Shown piece by piece: positions 44,401 through 59,400 of a stretch of 64,000 bases of DNA. The translations under genes and the position numbers were made by a program. The notes under the pieces are model-generated. The model saw only the letters and a program-made list of their open reading frames with translations, did not search any database and was not told the DNA's origin. The stretch is taken from positions 124,001 through 188,000 of the forward strand of contig JAGVSM010004555.1 of the NCBI GenBank assembly GCA_022494885.1, in the 5' to 3' direction. Each line of letters opens with the position of its first letter. Within the stretch, counting starts at the first letter, position 1. Origin of the DNA: Micrasema longulum (Eukaryota > Arthropoda > Insecta > Trichoptera > Brachycentridae).

Positions 44401-47400
44401 TGTTTTTAATAAAATGCTTTGTGCCTATATGTACACATTTCTGTTTTAAATTTTGGTACTCCGGTTCTGTATTTATTTATTTTTTATCTTAAAATTGCGT
44501 TATCATTTACTTATTTTTTTGCTTTTTTTTACATCTTTCTAAATATTTTTTTGAAAGCATAAATTACATGTACTTTTTTCGCTCCTTATATTTAAGTTAG
44601 TATAATTATTATTATACAGCTATGTAGGACTATCATATTATAAATTGTAAAAGATCTTTACCGACAAGCCATATTCATTAGCTGAGTCTTGTAAAAAAAA
44701 TAAAAATTTAAAAATATTTTTAAAATAACTAAAATGTATGTAAATAGTAAATAAATAAATAAAATATTCTTTTTTTAAAAAAACTTCCTAACTACAGATG
44801 ATTTATGATTTTTGGGTCCTTGAACTATGTTTTTACGAGTATTTTATTAATAATGGAATTTTTTACAGGAATCACTGTGGCCACTCCCCTTCTAGGGCAA
44901 AACCAATGCACATGGGGGCCGTCTTATTGGTGTTCAAATATAACGTAAGTTTTTAAAAATAAATAAGGTAGTTTTTTTTAAATATATGTGTTTTAACCGA
45001 GATTGAGAATTTGTTTGAGAAGGAATATGGAAGTCCAGGTATTGAATAACCATTACACTTGTTCGTAAAGATTTTGACATACTCTTAATAAAATAATGTA
45101 AATTTTCTCTTTTTGTTCATTATTATTTATTTAGAATGTTTGCGTAAACAAATTCATTCATCTGTGATGCTACAATTATGAAATGATTATGAAATTTATT
45201 ATGAAATTATGCTTTTCAAATTCTTAAATCTAATTTTAAGGTTCTTTTCCAAAGTTGACTATTTCCAAAATATGTCAAATTGAGTTTTTTATCACATCGT
45301 AGATATATTTAATTTTTGTCAAAACGCAATAATGATATGGACATATCAAAAATAAATAAAAACCACTTTGTTTTTCACCACTTTTTTTTTCTACCGACCA
45401 GTTTCAAAGCTATACAAGCTTCTTTATCAAGGTATACTTAACTAATCAATTCTATCCTATTTTATTTTATCCATGTTTACTAAACACTACATGTGGAGCT
45501 AATAAATTAAGTCTTTTTGTCTTATAAGGATGGAAAGCGTAATGTGAGATGGATACAAGTGTATCTATATTGGTGGTTAAAAACAAAGTTGATTTTATTA
45601 TAATGAATAACCATAAAGTTAGTGCTACAAATATAAAATTTATGTAAAAAATAGTTTGTTTTGAAATAAAAAAAAACACAAATCTGGCTGTAAAAAATAG
45701 TTTGTTTTGAAATAAAAAAAAACACAAATCTGGCTATTTCCAGGAATTCGTCAGTTTTGGGAAAAATTAAAAACAATAATAAGTTTTTTTGGTGTATTTG
45801 GTGGACCGGACGAATTTTTTCAGAAACTAAAAATACTGGTCATACCTTCTTAACTGTACCCGCTTCTTATCAATTTTTTTACATCGAACATGATAAAAAA
45901 AGTCAGTTTTGGCAAGGAAACCTTTAATAATTGTATTGCACATAGTGTAATCATTTTGATTAATGAGAATAATCTTATTCAACGACACCATGAAACTGTA
46001 ATTATGTACAGTTTATAATATAAATTATAGAATATAAGAATTGATACTTCATTTAATATTTATTTTTATTTAGATTTTAGTAGGCAACTCATGTATCGTG
46101 ACCAAAATATCTTGTAAAAAATTTGATCAATCTGACCTTTGTACTTTGTTATTATATTATACTACAGTAAAACCCCCTTTTTACGTTTTTCAAGGGAGCA
46201 AAAAAATGTGTAAAACTGAGGAAAACCATAAAGCGAGGAAATGAAAAATGTATGAAAAAAATAGGAATTACATAAAAATAAAATTAACTTGCTACACTGT
46301 AGTGTACATATACTTCCAGAAAAGTTGTAAAAACGGTGATAATTGGGGATTGTTAATCTTTTTTTTTTACTATTTTCAATGATTTCACTAAAAATATTTT
46401 TATATTTTGTATTTTTTCAAACAATAATATGTAATCTGTTTTTTTATTTGATTTAAAAAAAGCATGTTAAAATTATTTTATGTGCAAATAAAAATTAACG
46501 AAAATAAAATTTTGAATTTCCATAAAATAACCTACAATATTTTTTCCCCTAAATGTTGGAAAATTTTATTTATACAGTATCACCTTTTTTTCTATGGCAT
46601 CACAAAAAAAAACTGTCATAGATCGCTGCAAAATTGTTTCACATTTTTATGACAAATTTTTTAGCATTCTTTTTTATAACTTTAAATATTTCTATTGTTA
46701 TTATTTAAACACCGCAATTTATTGATATGAAAACTTTATTGTTCCTAAACGTTTTTCAACTGCGTATCATGATTTGTATAAGTTATAAGTCAATATGACG
46801 TTTTTGTTAAAAAGAAAACTAAAACTAATCCTAAAGGAAGACACTTGAACAAAAACGTCAATTACACTGCACCTGCTTTGAAGTTAGGTTAAGACAATAA
46901 TTTATCCTTTATTAGTTGTTTACCTGTTTTTATTTCTTCATCCGCGTGGCACACGCGGTGGCGCGCGGACCGCAACACCATTATTGCGATGTAATCTTGG
47001 CATTTTTGGACACATCAAATGAATTCTGAATTTTTTTTAACGTACAACCGGGGTGATGAAAAATGTGAAAAACGTTCATTAGGGAGAAAATTTATTTGAA
47101 AAAAAAATGGGTCCTGAACATTTCGGTGTAAAAAGGGGGTAAACGTAAAATTGAGGAACATAAAAACAAGATTTTACTTTAAAAGAAAAAAAAACCGTGA
47201 ACATGCCTAAGCAAATATTACTCTTTTTTTTGTGACTCAGAAATATATGACATGTATAAATTAGTACAATCATCTACATTGCAAGTCAAAGTGATTCATT
47301 ACAAGCCCAAAGTAATCCAAATCCATATAATATTATAATGCGTAATTGTGTTTGTTTGTTAGTTTGTTTGTTTGTGATTGTTCGAATGACCAATCGACAT

Positions 47401-50400
47401 GAGTTTTTGCATGTGAATAGCTGAAGAGCTGACACATGCTACTTTTCATACCAAACATCTCACTCCCTTGGGAAAATTCTTAGTGAAAAATGAATCAACG
47501 ATTCTGTACCTAGAATAGAACACGGGAGTCCACTTTTTGGTGTTTTGAAGTTAAAAATGCAGAAATTATCACAATAAGCTATTTTACACCGATGTCCACT
47601 TTTGTCATGAAAATGCTTTTTTAAGGTGAAATAAAAATCTGAAGTCCACTTTGTTTTGCAAGGACCAAAAATTGGCACAGGTTACTTTTTATCCCGAAGA
47701 ACATCTCATTCCATCGGGAAAATTCTTATCGTTAAACAACAAAACTAATTTCTCCGTAATACCATCGAGCGAAAAATAATTTTTAAATAGCTGAGAAATC
47801 CGAACCCATACTCCTTTATTATATGGATTATACTAATATTTTGCCAATATTGATATTCAACTCGTTCAGTGGTATATATTATACATATAAGACAATTTCT
47901 CATAAAGGGAATGTTTTACCATCGAATAGTCACAATGATAAATGTCTGTATTATGCACATACAATTTAATATTTGTGCATACAACTTTTGTAAAATTACC
48001 AATAATAATATTCGCATAAATTTGATGGTAAAATGGTCAAGTGTAAAGTATGCATTGGACCTGTGTATTAAAATGTCATACTAATATCAAAAATAACTTT
48101 ATTTTAAAAAAAGTTTCCATTGGAAAGATAGTAAAAAAAAATTTCAAGTTATGTTAAAATGAAAAAAATATAATTTAGTGGATATGCTACACAAAAAAAA
48201 GTATTGTAAAAAAGTTAGTTTAAACTTTCAACTGAAAAAATATTTCGTATTATTATTATTAGTCGTTTTTTCTAATATAATAAAAATTAGTAACACTGAC
48301 AGCCTTTTTAAATTTTTTTTATTTAGTTCTATGATAAACATAGTCAAATACAATATTTACATCAATACTTATTCTAACACTATTTATTATTAATGTACAC
48401 TTACTGTCCTAATTTATAATATTTAAACTGTTTTTATATGCACACTTTTATTAACTTATGTATATTCACTAAACCTGGTATAGAGTTGTAGAATTATTAG
48501 AATAAGGATGGTACAGTAAAAAATCTTACTTATAAACCTCGCATAAAGTTATACTCGGTATAGATCTGGAATACCAACCATAGAAACTTATTCTAACCTG
48601 ATATCCGTACCTGGCTCCAAAATGATATTGCGCTTGCATAAGCCCTACGATCTGTCATCTGTCACAAAAAAAGAAGTAGTAAAATGGATTGTATTTATCG
48701 CAAATTTAAATAATTTAGAAAACATACCAACTTTCCAGATATTAAGTGAAATATCATTTATGAGCGTAAAAATGATCATCAAATTTACATTACATACATA
48801 TTAATTTTATTTAGCAGATGTTTTGACAATGATCTTATTATAATTTGTACATAAAAAATATTTATTATAATACATATTTAAATTCATTAAATGAAAATAT
48901 ATACATCCAATCGTCTAAACATTTATCAGTGGCATATTCCAGTTTGTAATTTATCATTATTATGACCAATGCCAATATGAACCAAGGTGCAATATCTAAT
49001 AATTGTCTTTCTTTGATTATTTACAGGGAATATTCTCTTTCAAAAGTTTCATGACGGCCAGAAAACATTGTTTATTTACAAAAAATTCCGACTAAAATTC
49101 CACAATAATCAAATAATGCATCAATAAATAAATATCATTATCGATTTTAATTGACTTGGATTTTGTTGGTTATGCTTGACATTTGTTTAGTTTGTTTTGT
49201 TACTAATATTAATTTGAATAACATATTAGTGTTTATAACTGCTCATGCGCACGCAGCTTATTCATAAATGTATGCAAAAATGTGGCATGCTCAAAAATTA
49301 AACGATGGAATAAGCTTTGTGTAGTTATTCTAGGTCGTAAATATTTTTACAAGTAGCCTTTTTCTTATATTGGGTATAGTTATTCTAAGGTATAAGATTG
49401 GCATAAGGAAATCTAAAAAGTAAAGCCGTAAGTAATTAAAGTTATTACGTTTTTTTTAGCAAAAAGGGATATTGGAAAAACAGAAATTAGATCAGGTTCA
49501 TTATTGTAATATGATTCCTATGAATCATAGCAGGAAAATTGTACACAAAATATTGGAAAGTATATTGAATAAAATACTAAAATTCAATATTTAATGGGTC
49601 TTATAGTATTAAACATGCGGACATATTTTTTTCTTGAAGCAATGAGTTTCTGTGTATGCAGATGAGTCACCCTGTAGTCCATAATATATTAGTCAGGGGT
49701 TCATTCTACTCAAACCACAAGTCGAGTCATTAAATCTGACTGGTGACTTGTTTTGTTACAATGATAATGATTATCTAATTTGTTTTATTCTTTGTTCATT
49801 TATTGTGACCCCCTCTTTTATTCATTTGATAACACACAATGGATTTGGTTCTTCTATTTAATTTAATTTCCCATTATCAATAGTTTCTAACATTTTATGT
49901 CTCAAACTAGAATACCAACATCATTACACCCCTATGAACCCTCATAAAACAGTATTTCATGAATCAAAGTGTTATTATTTTATAAATGAATGGTCTTAGT
50001 AATATGTAAACATGACTATTCATCGCAAATAACTCCAAAAACAAATACGACCATTAGGTTGTGTACATGTATAATATTTGTTAACAAAATTAATAGAGTA
50101 CATATCAGTCTGTATATTATCATGGGCTCAATGCTACAACTAGATATGTAACTTCAAAATCAGCATTTTTGAGTTAATCATTAAAAACACGTCGTAATAT
50201 CTTCCTCCATGAATGCTACGAATTGGCAAATCATAATGCGTTCAAATAATATTATGATGATTTGAATGCACAAATTATCTATTTGTAATATTCATGGAGG
50301 AAGATACAAAGATGTGTTTTTAATGGTTAACTCATAAACGCTGATTTTTAAGTTATCTAGTTATAGCACTAAGCCCACGATATGAAAAGTGGTTATCACC

Positions 50401-53400
50401 TCTAATTTAAATGCATATAGTTAAATTAAAGTTAAAATAACTGACATGATTAATATAATACTAAAGTAAATTACCGTGAAAAGTTGAAGCATAGGCTGCA
50501 ATTGGCATTTATGGCACCATCAGTTGCAGATAGGGGTAATTTTTTATCTAATACTTTTTTCCAGAATAAACATACATTTGTTTAAATTGTACTTTCTATA
50601 AAATAAAATTTTAATTAAATTATTTTTAATCTATAAATTCCTTTAACATTGCTTTTAGTATGTCCAAATGTTTGTAGACAGGCTGGATTTCCTCTCTAGG
50701 GAGTTATTTAGATGTAAATCTCTTGCAACAGATGGAAAACATTTTTGAGAAGGGATTATGGAAGTTGCATTTGCAGGACTTATGACCTGTTATTAGCTGG
50801 TTTTAGTGCCCACTTTACACATTGTGTAACATTCATCATTCTGCCTATGTTTAAACATCCACATTTCCTGAACTCTTCGTGAATGTTACGCAGTGTGTAA
50901 AGTGGCCACTAAAACCAGCCAATGACGGGTAATAAGTCCTAGACTTCCATATTCCTTTTCAAAAATGATTTCCCTCTGTTGCAACAAATTAAGATATAAA
51001 TTCCTTACTAAAAAAAAAATATCATGAAATTAACTTTTTTCACACATTAATCAAATATATGATTAATCTTTATATCTAATTTAGTCCAGATAATATATTA
51101 TACATTCTAGAATTGTCTCTAATAAACATATTAATGGTATAATGATTTAACTTTTTTACTTAATAGTCAAACTCTACCAATATCGAAAGACTCATCACTT
51201 CGTTATCAAGTCTTTTCTAAAACAACAACCTAATTACCATAAATGATCTAACCTGTTCTGTATTCGACGATTTAAATATAGTGTTTAGTATTTAGGCAGC
51301 ATGGTTAAGTGTATTTAAGAAATGACGTAGTCACTTTTTTTTGCAGTAAATACGTAACATATTTGCCAATTAAAACTATCAAGTAACATTAAAATCGGAA
51401 GTTTAGTTTTTGTTTTCCGTTTTACTTCACATTTTTTATTTTATTATTAAAAATAATAGTATGAATTTAAATTACTTATAATTTAAATTTCATCAAACTA
51501 AAAAATTTACTCATTGACACTAAAACAAGAGAGGTTCCTCCTTTATTAAGGCCGTTTAGCAAAACTCGATAACATCGGCCAGAAAGCGATATAAAAATTA
51601 TATGAAAATTACATGCATATAAAAATTATAATAAGCATATAAACAACAAAAACTGAAAGGACAATAATCAGCAAAATGTACACAAACATAAAAATAATGA
51701 GAATATACAAGAATAGCTTAAAATTAATGATATTTGAAATAACAAACCCATGCCTAAACTAAAGAGATTTTTACATAAATTGAAATATGCTCTATACTAT
51801 ATTTTTAAGAGAAAATTCACTCTGCAATTTAAATTAACAATATTGTCAATTTAAATTTTGGTAAATAGATTCATGCATAAAAACTAATTCCTCCCTAAAT
51901 ATAAACACATATATATATTGTATTGAATTGAATTGAATCGAATCCGGACTTTCAAGCACAGTAAATTGAATTGAATTCGGACTTTCAAGCACAGTAAATT
52001 GAATTGAATTCGGACTTTCAAGCACAGTAAATTGAAAATTAAAAACCTCACTGTACATAACGCTTTCACTCATTCCTTGCTACAAAATATACAAAACCAT
52101 ACACTCTCAATGGAAAACACTCACATGCTAAGGGCTTAACCCTTTAAGGACGGGGATTTTTTTTAATGATCAATTTTTAAAAATAAATATTGATTATTAA
52201 TTTCTTTCACTGTTTATTCCATTGTGGCACACCACATACTAAACAACATATCTTTTGGGGCTAAAATATAGCAAACACAACCATATTTACTTAAAAACAG
52301 GAGGAGCTAGATAGTTTTTCGCGGCAGTGTCTACTTGTGACATGGTCACGCTCGTCCTTGAAGGGCTTAGACAGTTTACACCAAACATCCAATTAAGTTG
52401 AACAGGCGGAATACACACTGGCAAGCATATTGTAATTACGTTTATTATATTATTTTTAAGGTATTTATAAGCTATGCCGTAATGTAAATAAATTAATCTT
52501 AAAAAAGAAAATCAATAATCTTAACACATACGCTTGTCTTAAAGGCATAACTAAGGAACTAAATAATGCGATGTGTATATAAATAAAAAATATATAACTT
52601 TATAAGAAATAGGTTGCAAAAAATGTAGTAGATTGTATACTTTTTTCTGTTACTAAATAAATGCTTTCATAACAGAAAATTCTTCAAAATCTTACAGCCT
52701 CTATTGTGAATTTTTATTTACTATTGAAAACAAACATGAACCATTTTATAATATCGTCAGTCGGCGTGCATTATCGCTAATCTACAATTTTGGCAAAAAT
52801 AATATATTCATATCAGGGGATTTTAAACTTTTATTGGGTGTTCCCTAATCATCCGATGCGCAGGGGATCAATAGCAGGCGAGCTTTCTGAAGAAGAACTG
52901 TACCGTGGATCGGAATAAATAATGTGTTAAATATGATTTTTTAAAAACATATTTTACTGTCTCCTGAAAAAAGTTGATTTAGTAGATTGGCGGTAATGTA
53001 CGCCGACCGACGATATGTCACCCATCATAAACTAGATAGACATGTTTACAATATTAGATTTTTTCAAAAATATATATAAGTATAAAATTGTTATATGAAT
53101 CCATACATGTATAGGAAATCACATACAAAATTGTGTTGGTGTTTGTTTGCTCACTTGTAAAATACTGTAAATGTAAATGTTTCTGTCTCCTTTTATGTGG
53201 TGATATTAACTGATACCATAAGCGAGAATTTGAAATATGTTTCTCGTTATTTTTAGAAATGCAAAGGGCTGCAAAGCTGTATCCCATTGCATAACGGCTG
53301 TATGGGAAAAGCAGACTTACCCTGTGGACGATGATGATGTCTGCACAATCTGCACCAACATGGTGAAGCAGGCTCGGGACCAACTGGAGAGCAACCAGAC

Positions 53401-56400
53401 TCAGGTTTGGCAGTTTCTCTTTATTCCTCCCACTAATCCCCCCCTCATTCAAGACCAGTGTGGAGTAATATATGATTATTATATCTTCAACATCATTTGA
53501 CATAGCACTCTTGTCAACAAACTTATGCCTTTAACCACTCGAACACACTTTTTCACTCAAATGCCGCCATTTCGGCTAAATTGAAGTTTGCTATATTACT
53601 GAAGTGCAACCATTATTGCTGCATGCTACTTTTTTTTTTGTGTGAAGAAATATTCGCGTTCTTATAATTTACCAAAATATTATAATTTTGGGGGCATTTC
53701 AATGAGTTGTAAATAACTCGCTATTAGAAAATAGAAATCAAGATGCAGTAGAGTGGGGTTCGAACCTCGGACCTCTGATCTGTTAATCCGCAACACTAGC
53801 CACAAAACCACACACGTTTCAAATGTGTAGTTGTATTTATTTAATTCAATTAGTAATCATTATTAGGTACTAAAATTACGAGTACAAAGGATTAAGTAAC
53901 GTTATATTGGGCGTAAAAAATGTAGCACTTCAAATTATATGTGTAGTCCTAATCGTTCTTGATTATCATATTTAATCCCAGCCTAATTAATACATAGAAT
54001 ATGTGAAAAATCACAAGCAATTTTCTAACAAGAACTTTAGTTTATATAATATTTTTTATCTCAGTTAAATCTGTCGAGTTTTAGTGAATTGAGTAAGATT
54101 ATCAAGTTTATAAAATATTACTGAACTTTGAACTTACCTTGAAATTTAACATAAAAATTGGTTTGAAAACTGAAGCTGATGACAGACCCCTTGGGACTAA
54201 ATGGGTTTGAAAAAATGCCACAGACACTGTTCTCCCATTCTTTTTTTATGTAATGAAGGGGAAATCAAAAATATACAAATTCTTCAAAATAAAACGATGA
54301 GGATTATATTCAAAAGAAATATGTATTCTTATGTAGAATAAATGCCCAAAAAAATTGACTTGCTCACAGTTAAGCAAGAAATAAAATATAATGTAGCAAT
54401 TTTTATATGTAAAATAATTAAGGGGATGAATAAAATAAAAAACAAAATCAAATTTAACCAACTTTTTTAACATCATACATATGAAACTAAGGATAAAAAA
54501 AGATAACATTACCAATAACGATAAAAACAGAATCTCAAAACTCATTGTACAATGGATTGAAGCTGTACAATAAGTTACATGAAGAAATAAAAGAAATGAA
54601 AAGGATATAAATATTTAAAAAATATTTTTTAAATATGTTCTGAAATTTTTATGAAAAATTGTAACGTTATTAAAAGTTGATATTAGTTCTTAAGATGTTA
54701 TTAACTAACTTAATAAACCACAAATAAATAGACTTAATAAAAGTTGAAAAAAAAACTTGACTGTCATTTTACAGGTTTTTAAAAACTTACTGGGTTTATG
54801 CAAAATTTTTGGTTCAAATGCGAAAAAATGTCCAGTGTCTATAAAGTGTTACTAGCACTTAAACACACACTTTTTTCTACAAAACACTCAGTTTACCCTG
54901 AAGATGGCCCCTGCAATGGTAGCCGAAACGTCGGAACAAATCCAACACACACGGTATCACCCAAAAAAGAAACATATACATAAAACTCGCAAACAAAAAT
55001 GCTATAAATAAAGACATCTATCTACCTATTTTGGCCTGATCCACTCATCAATCTGTGCATCCCACCTCCATTATCCATTTCTTAATAGCGATTTTATAGC
55101 GCTAGTATTTACTAATTGTCCTCATGTTCAATGGAAGTAGGTTGTGCACTTTAATGGAGAGTAGACTAACCCTATTTGATTGAAAGTTGTGTTAATTTTC
55201 AGTTGCTTTTGCAGCATCATGGCGGAATGTCTAGTAACTCTAGTAATTGTGATTGGTGTCATGGGAGGTATTGAATATTTTTTGTAAACATACATGCGTC
55301 AAACTTTTGCATAAATTTATTTCATAGTCATAACATTAAGGTTTTTTTTTTCGTATATGTCGAGGAAGCTCATTCTGATATACAAGTATTTATACTAATA
55401 TTTATACAAGTATAACAGTGTTCACCAATCTCAAGCTACCATTCTGAGTATAAAAGTTTAAATTTTTTCAAAGTATTATTTGTATCTTGTATGTACACTA
55501 ATAATATGTGGATATTTGTATTTATCATTGTTGCAGCCTATTATTTCCTTATTGAACTTGGATTGAATATTGATATAGGTAATTTTCTTGTTTACCATGA
55601 CCATTAGTATTCAACCCTATTTCCTTAAGTCTCATGTTCAACTAGAAGCTGCAACCTGTCACTTAGTTTTTAGTCTGCTGTAACACCTTGATACCGCGTC
55701 ACATTTATGCTAATTGAGATATTATGAATAATGCACACACACACACCTTGTCTTGTAAGAAAATCGAACAGTTAAATTAATTTTATGGCCTATATGATTA
55801 GATTTTGTCAATAATATTAATGTACGCTTATTAAGACCATTCAATCCATGGATGTTAATATCAATTTAGTTCTTTTATATATTTATGTGTTCAGTTTGGC
55901 TTTAGTTTCCAATTAACCTTTGTTTTTAAATAATCAATAAATATAATTAAGAATCAGCACAAGGAAGCCATAAACTAGCTTTTTATACTTATATTTCATT
56001 ATAAAAAATAATATCAATATATTTTTCGTAAAGCTATTACATAAAAACACACTTACAAGGTATCATATTGTCAGGTTTCCGGCACAAGTTAGTAACTACG
56101 ATTTTTCGAAAAATGAGATGTCTTCATAAATTGCATCAAATAATGTTTGTTTAAAAAGTAAATAAAAATATTTTGTGTTTTAGAAATACAAAAAATAATA
56201 TTCAACTTGCTGTTTTATTCCAATTGTTGATTTGAGATAGGGTTTTAACTTTAAAAGTTATCTCACAACTATTAAAATGTAGTTACCAACTTGTGCCAGA
56301 AACCCGAAAATATAGTGTGTGTATGTATGTACATACGAGGTAGGCGCCATAAATTCTCGGCATGATATGGAAAAAATAAATGTGGAAAAATATAACAATT

Positions 56401-59400
56401 TTTATTTCTCAATATAGCCTCCCCTAATATTAATACATATATTACAACGATCAATTAATAATTCTATACAGCTGTTGCAGCTACAGCATTCCATTACAGC
56501 TGCTTGCAACTCACTGTCCTTAAAACCCTAAGGTCTTTTTTTAAATTAGAAAATAAATAATAATCACTTGGAGCCATGTCCGGACTATACGGTGAATGCT
56601 CCAATTCTTGAAAGCCACATTCGCTGATGGCAGCTTGTGAAATGGCGGCAGTATGCACGGGTGCATTCTCGTGCAATAATCAAACACCTTTTGTCAATTT
56701 TCCGCGGCGTTTTTCATGAATATTGTCCCTCAATTTATGCAACAAAGACGCATAATAAGTGCTGTTGACAGTTGTATTGCTCTCTTTAAAGTCAATAAAT
56801 AAAATGCCCTCACAATCCCAGAATATTGTAGCCAATACCTTTTTTGTTGATTGAATGACTTTCGCCTTTCTGAAACGAGTTTCATCGGGTCGCCGCCACT
56901 CCATCGGTTCCCTTTTGACTAGAGGATCATAAAACAGAACCATTGTTTCATCTCCTGTGACGGGATTTGAATACGCTTGAACCTGTATATGTCTGTCGGG
57001 CTGAGAATTTATGGTGCTTACCTCGTAATATAGTGAGAATATAAAATGCCAAATATTTTTGATTTAAGAGCAATATGTGATTCTAGGTGTACTTTTTTTC
57101 ATGCAATATCTGTCAACGTCTTAGTTGTCTCAAAGATGTTATGTTACATTTAAAAAATAATAAATATACCCACATTTAATCTGATTTTGAAATCTACTGT
57201 TTCAGAAATTTACTAAACACCGTATGTTTATGATTTGTGTCCGTTGCAAGATATTGAAATATGAATTTCGTTGTTTTATTTACAGGAAGATCTGAAAGCC
57301 GTATTCGAGGGATCTTGCAAACTAATTCCCCTAGATATAGTTTCCAAGGAATGTATCAAACTTGTGGATGAGTTCATTCCGGAGTTGGTGGAGACTCTGG
57401 CTTCGCAGATGAACCCTCAGGCTGTGTGTACTGTCGCTGGACTTTGCAATAACGCTGAGATTGACAAAATGCTGGAAGATATGGTATTTTCCCTTTTTAT
57501 TGAAATAAATATAACAATTATGCATATTTAATTATTGTTTAGTAATATTTTATTGCATTTATGTCTTATGATAGCTCACTTAACCTCAGAGGACCCGCTC
57601 TAAATAGGAGTCATCAGAACAATGTGACCTCGATCAGTTTGATAAAAGTAGATATATTACTAGGTGTTAACATTTTCAAGATGCCGTTTTTACAAACTGG
57701 CCAATTTGAACGTGGCTAGTTTTAGTTTTGTAGGAATTGCAAATTCAAATATGCAGTTTAAAACAAATCAGTTAGTCATTTGTTTTTTGTAGTTTGTTAT
57801 TGCTCATGGATAAGTTAAAAATTCACATTAATTGTTAACACAAGTTCCTTAGTTTTCTTTCGAGCTTCTTAATATTTTCTTTATGAGTATTAGTTTATTA
57901 ACTTTATCCCATGGTTTTCCTCATGACATTGCTTTTCAGAAGAATAAAGATGATAATACACAATCAAAAGAACTTTGCACCGGATGTTACACTGTAATAG
58001 GAAAGATGCGAAATAACTTTGATGAATTATCCTACACCGGTTTCCTGCAATCAGCTTTACAGGTATGTTATTAAATGCATTTCAATTTGACAATATACTA
58101 ACTTACTGAATGCAGAATTCATACTTCAGTTTAAAAAAAAAAAACTAATTTTAATCCAATCAGCAGGCTTATGAGAGCCCTAATATATTGGCATTAATGA
58201 TATATAATACAGTGGATTAACTTAACCTAAACAATCTTATAATCTATTTAAATGTACAATGGGTATAGTCATGGCATGATCTAGACAGACATGGAAAGTG
58301 TGTCATCTAAAGTCGGGAGTGATAACACCGCTTGCTTCTTGAATGCTTGCTTTTGCTGTAAGAACACATCGAGAATACTGTTTAGTGAGATTTTGTTAAC
58401 TGTTCTGAGGATCCTTTTTAAAATTTCCCCCAGCAGGACAGCATTGGTACGCAAGTTACGGTGAGGTGCATAAAAGTTAATCTGAGCAAAGATATCATGG
58501 GCATTTACATAGTTAGATATTATTTTGTGCAAGAAATTAAACCAGCCAAAGCCCTAAAACTGGAAATGTGAAAATATTTTAGAAGATCCTAATAGTTGAT
58601 TCTAAGAGTATTTAATCAATTTCTAAATATTAACAATTAAAAACTTTATTTGAATAGTTATCCCTGATTGAATATTTTTAAATGTTGTATATCTACATAA
58701 CAGTGTTTTTCAACCTTAATATGCGACTCCCTTACAAGTAGAAAAATAGTTGGCGACCCCCCCCCCCCCTCCCAGGACCAACTATTTCTTTGTTTGGGGA
58801 GGCCACAATCTAAAACGATGCAAAAGTTAAATAATATTACGTTCCGGGGTATGGAGTAGTTCCAAATTTTAAGAAATATGGCGCTACCCCTCCCTCAGGG
58901 TGCCAGTTTTTTATTCCTGTTAGGATTACATTGTGCCATGTTGTAGAGTGATGTGTAAGGGAACTATCTGTCGCAGATCGCTTTCATGTATTTTATATGG
59001 TCAGAATTACATTTCTCTAGTGTGGTATGTCATGGCGCGCCACTATGCAGTCCCGTTCCAACAATGTTTAGTCTGCACCAGAGTGACACACCACAGCAAT
59101 ATGTTTCCAGAAACGTCTCCATAACACATTGAGTCATTGTTCACACCTACGCAAGCACGTTAAGCAAGCTACGCAAATATGATGAATAATTAATGATTAG
59201 TAATCGTTTCATATTTCAAAATAATATTTTTTTCCAGTTCTGTGGTAAATTGGGCAGTTTCTCTGATAGCTGTTCCACAGCTCTGGTCAGCAACTTCGAA
59301 AGCCTGTACTCCCACCTCCAGGAGAACTTCAACTCTGACAATGTGTGCCACGTGGCGGGTGCTTGTACATACCGCTATCACAAGCACGAGGAGCAGAAGA

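Noticed and set aside
45467..45776. Two overlapping minus-strand frames rich in Phe
   Set aside because: Created by a perfect 46-bp tandem duplication of A-rich DNA.
51935..52033. CRISPR-like array
   Set aside because: Units are contiguous with no spacers, and the genome is eukaryotic; it is a minisatellite.
53054..53503. 149-codon minus-strand frame
   Set aside because: It is antisense to prosaposin exon 3, whose sense frame carries conserved SapA/SapB cysteines.
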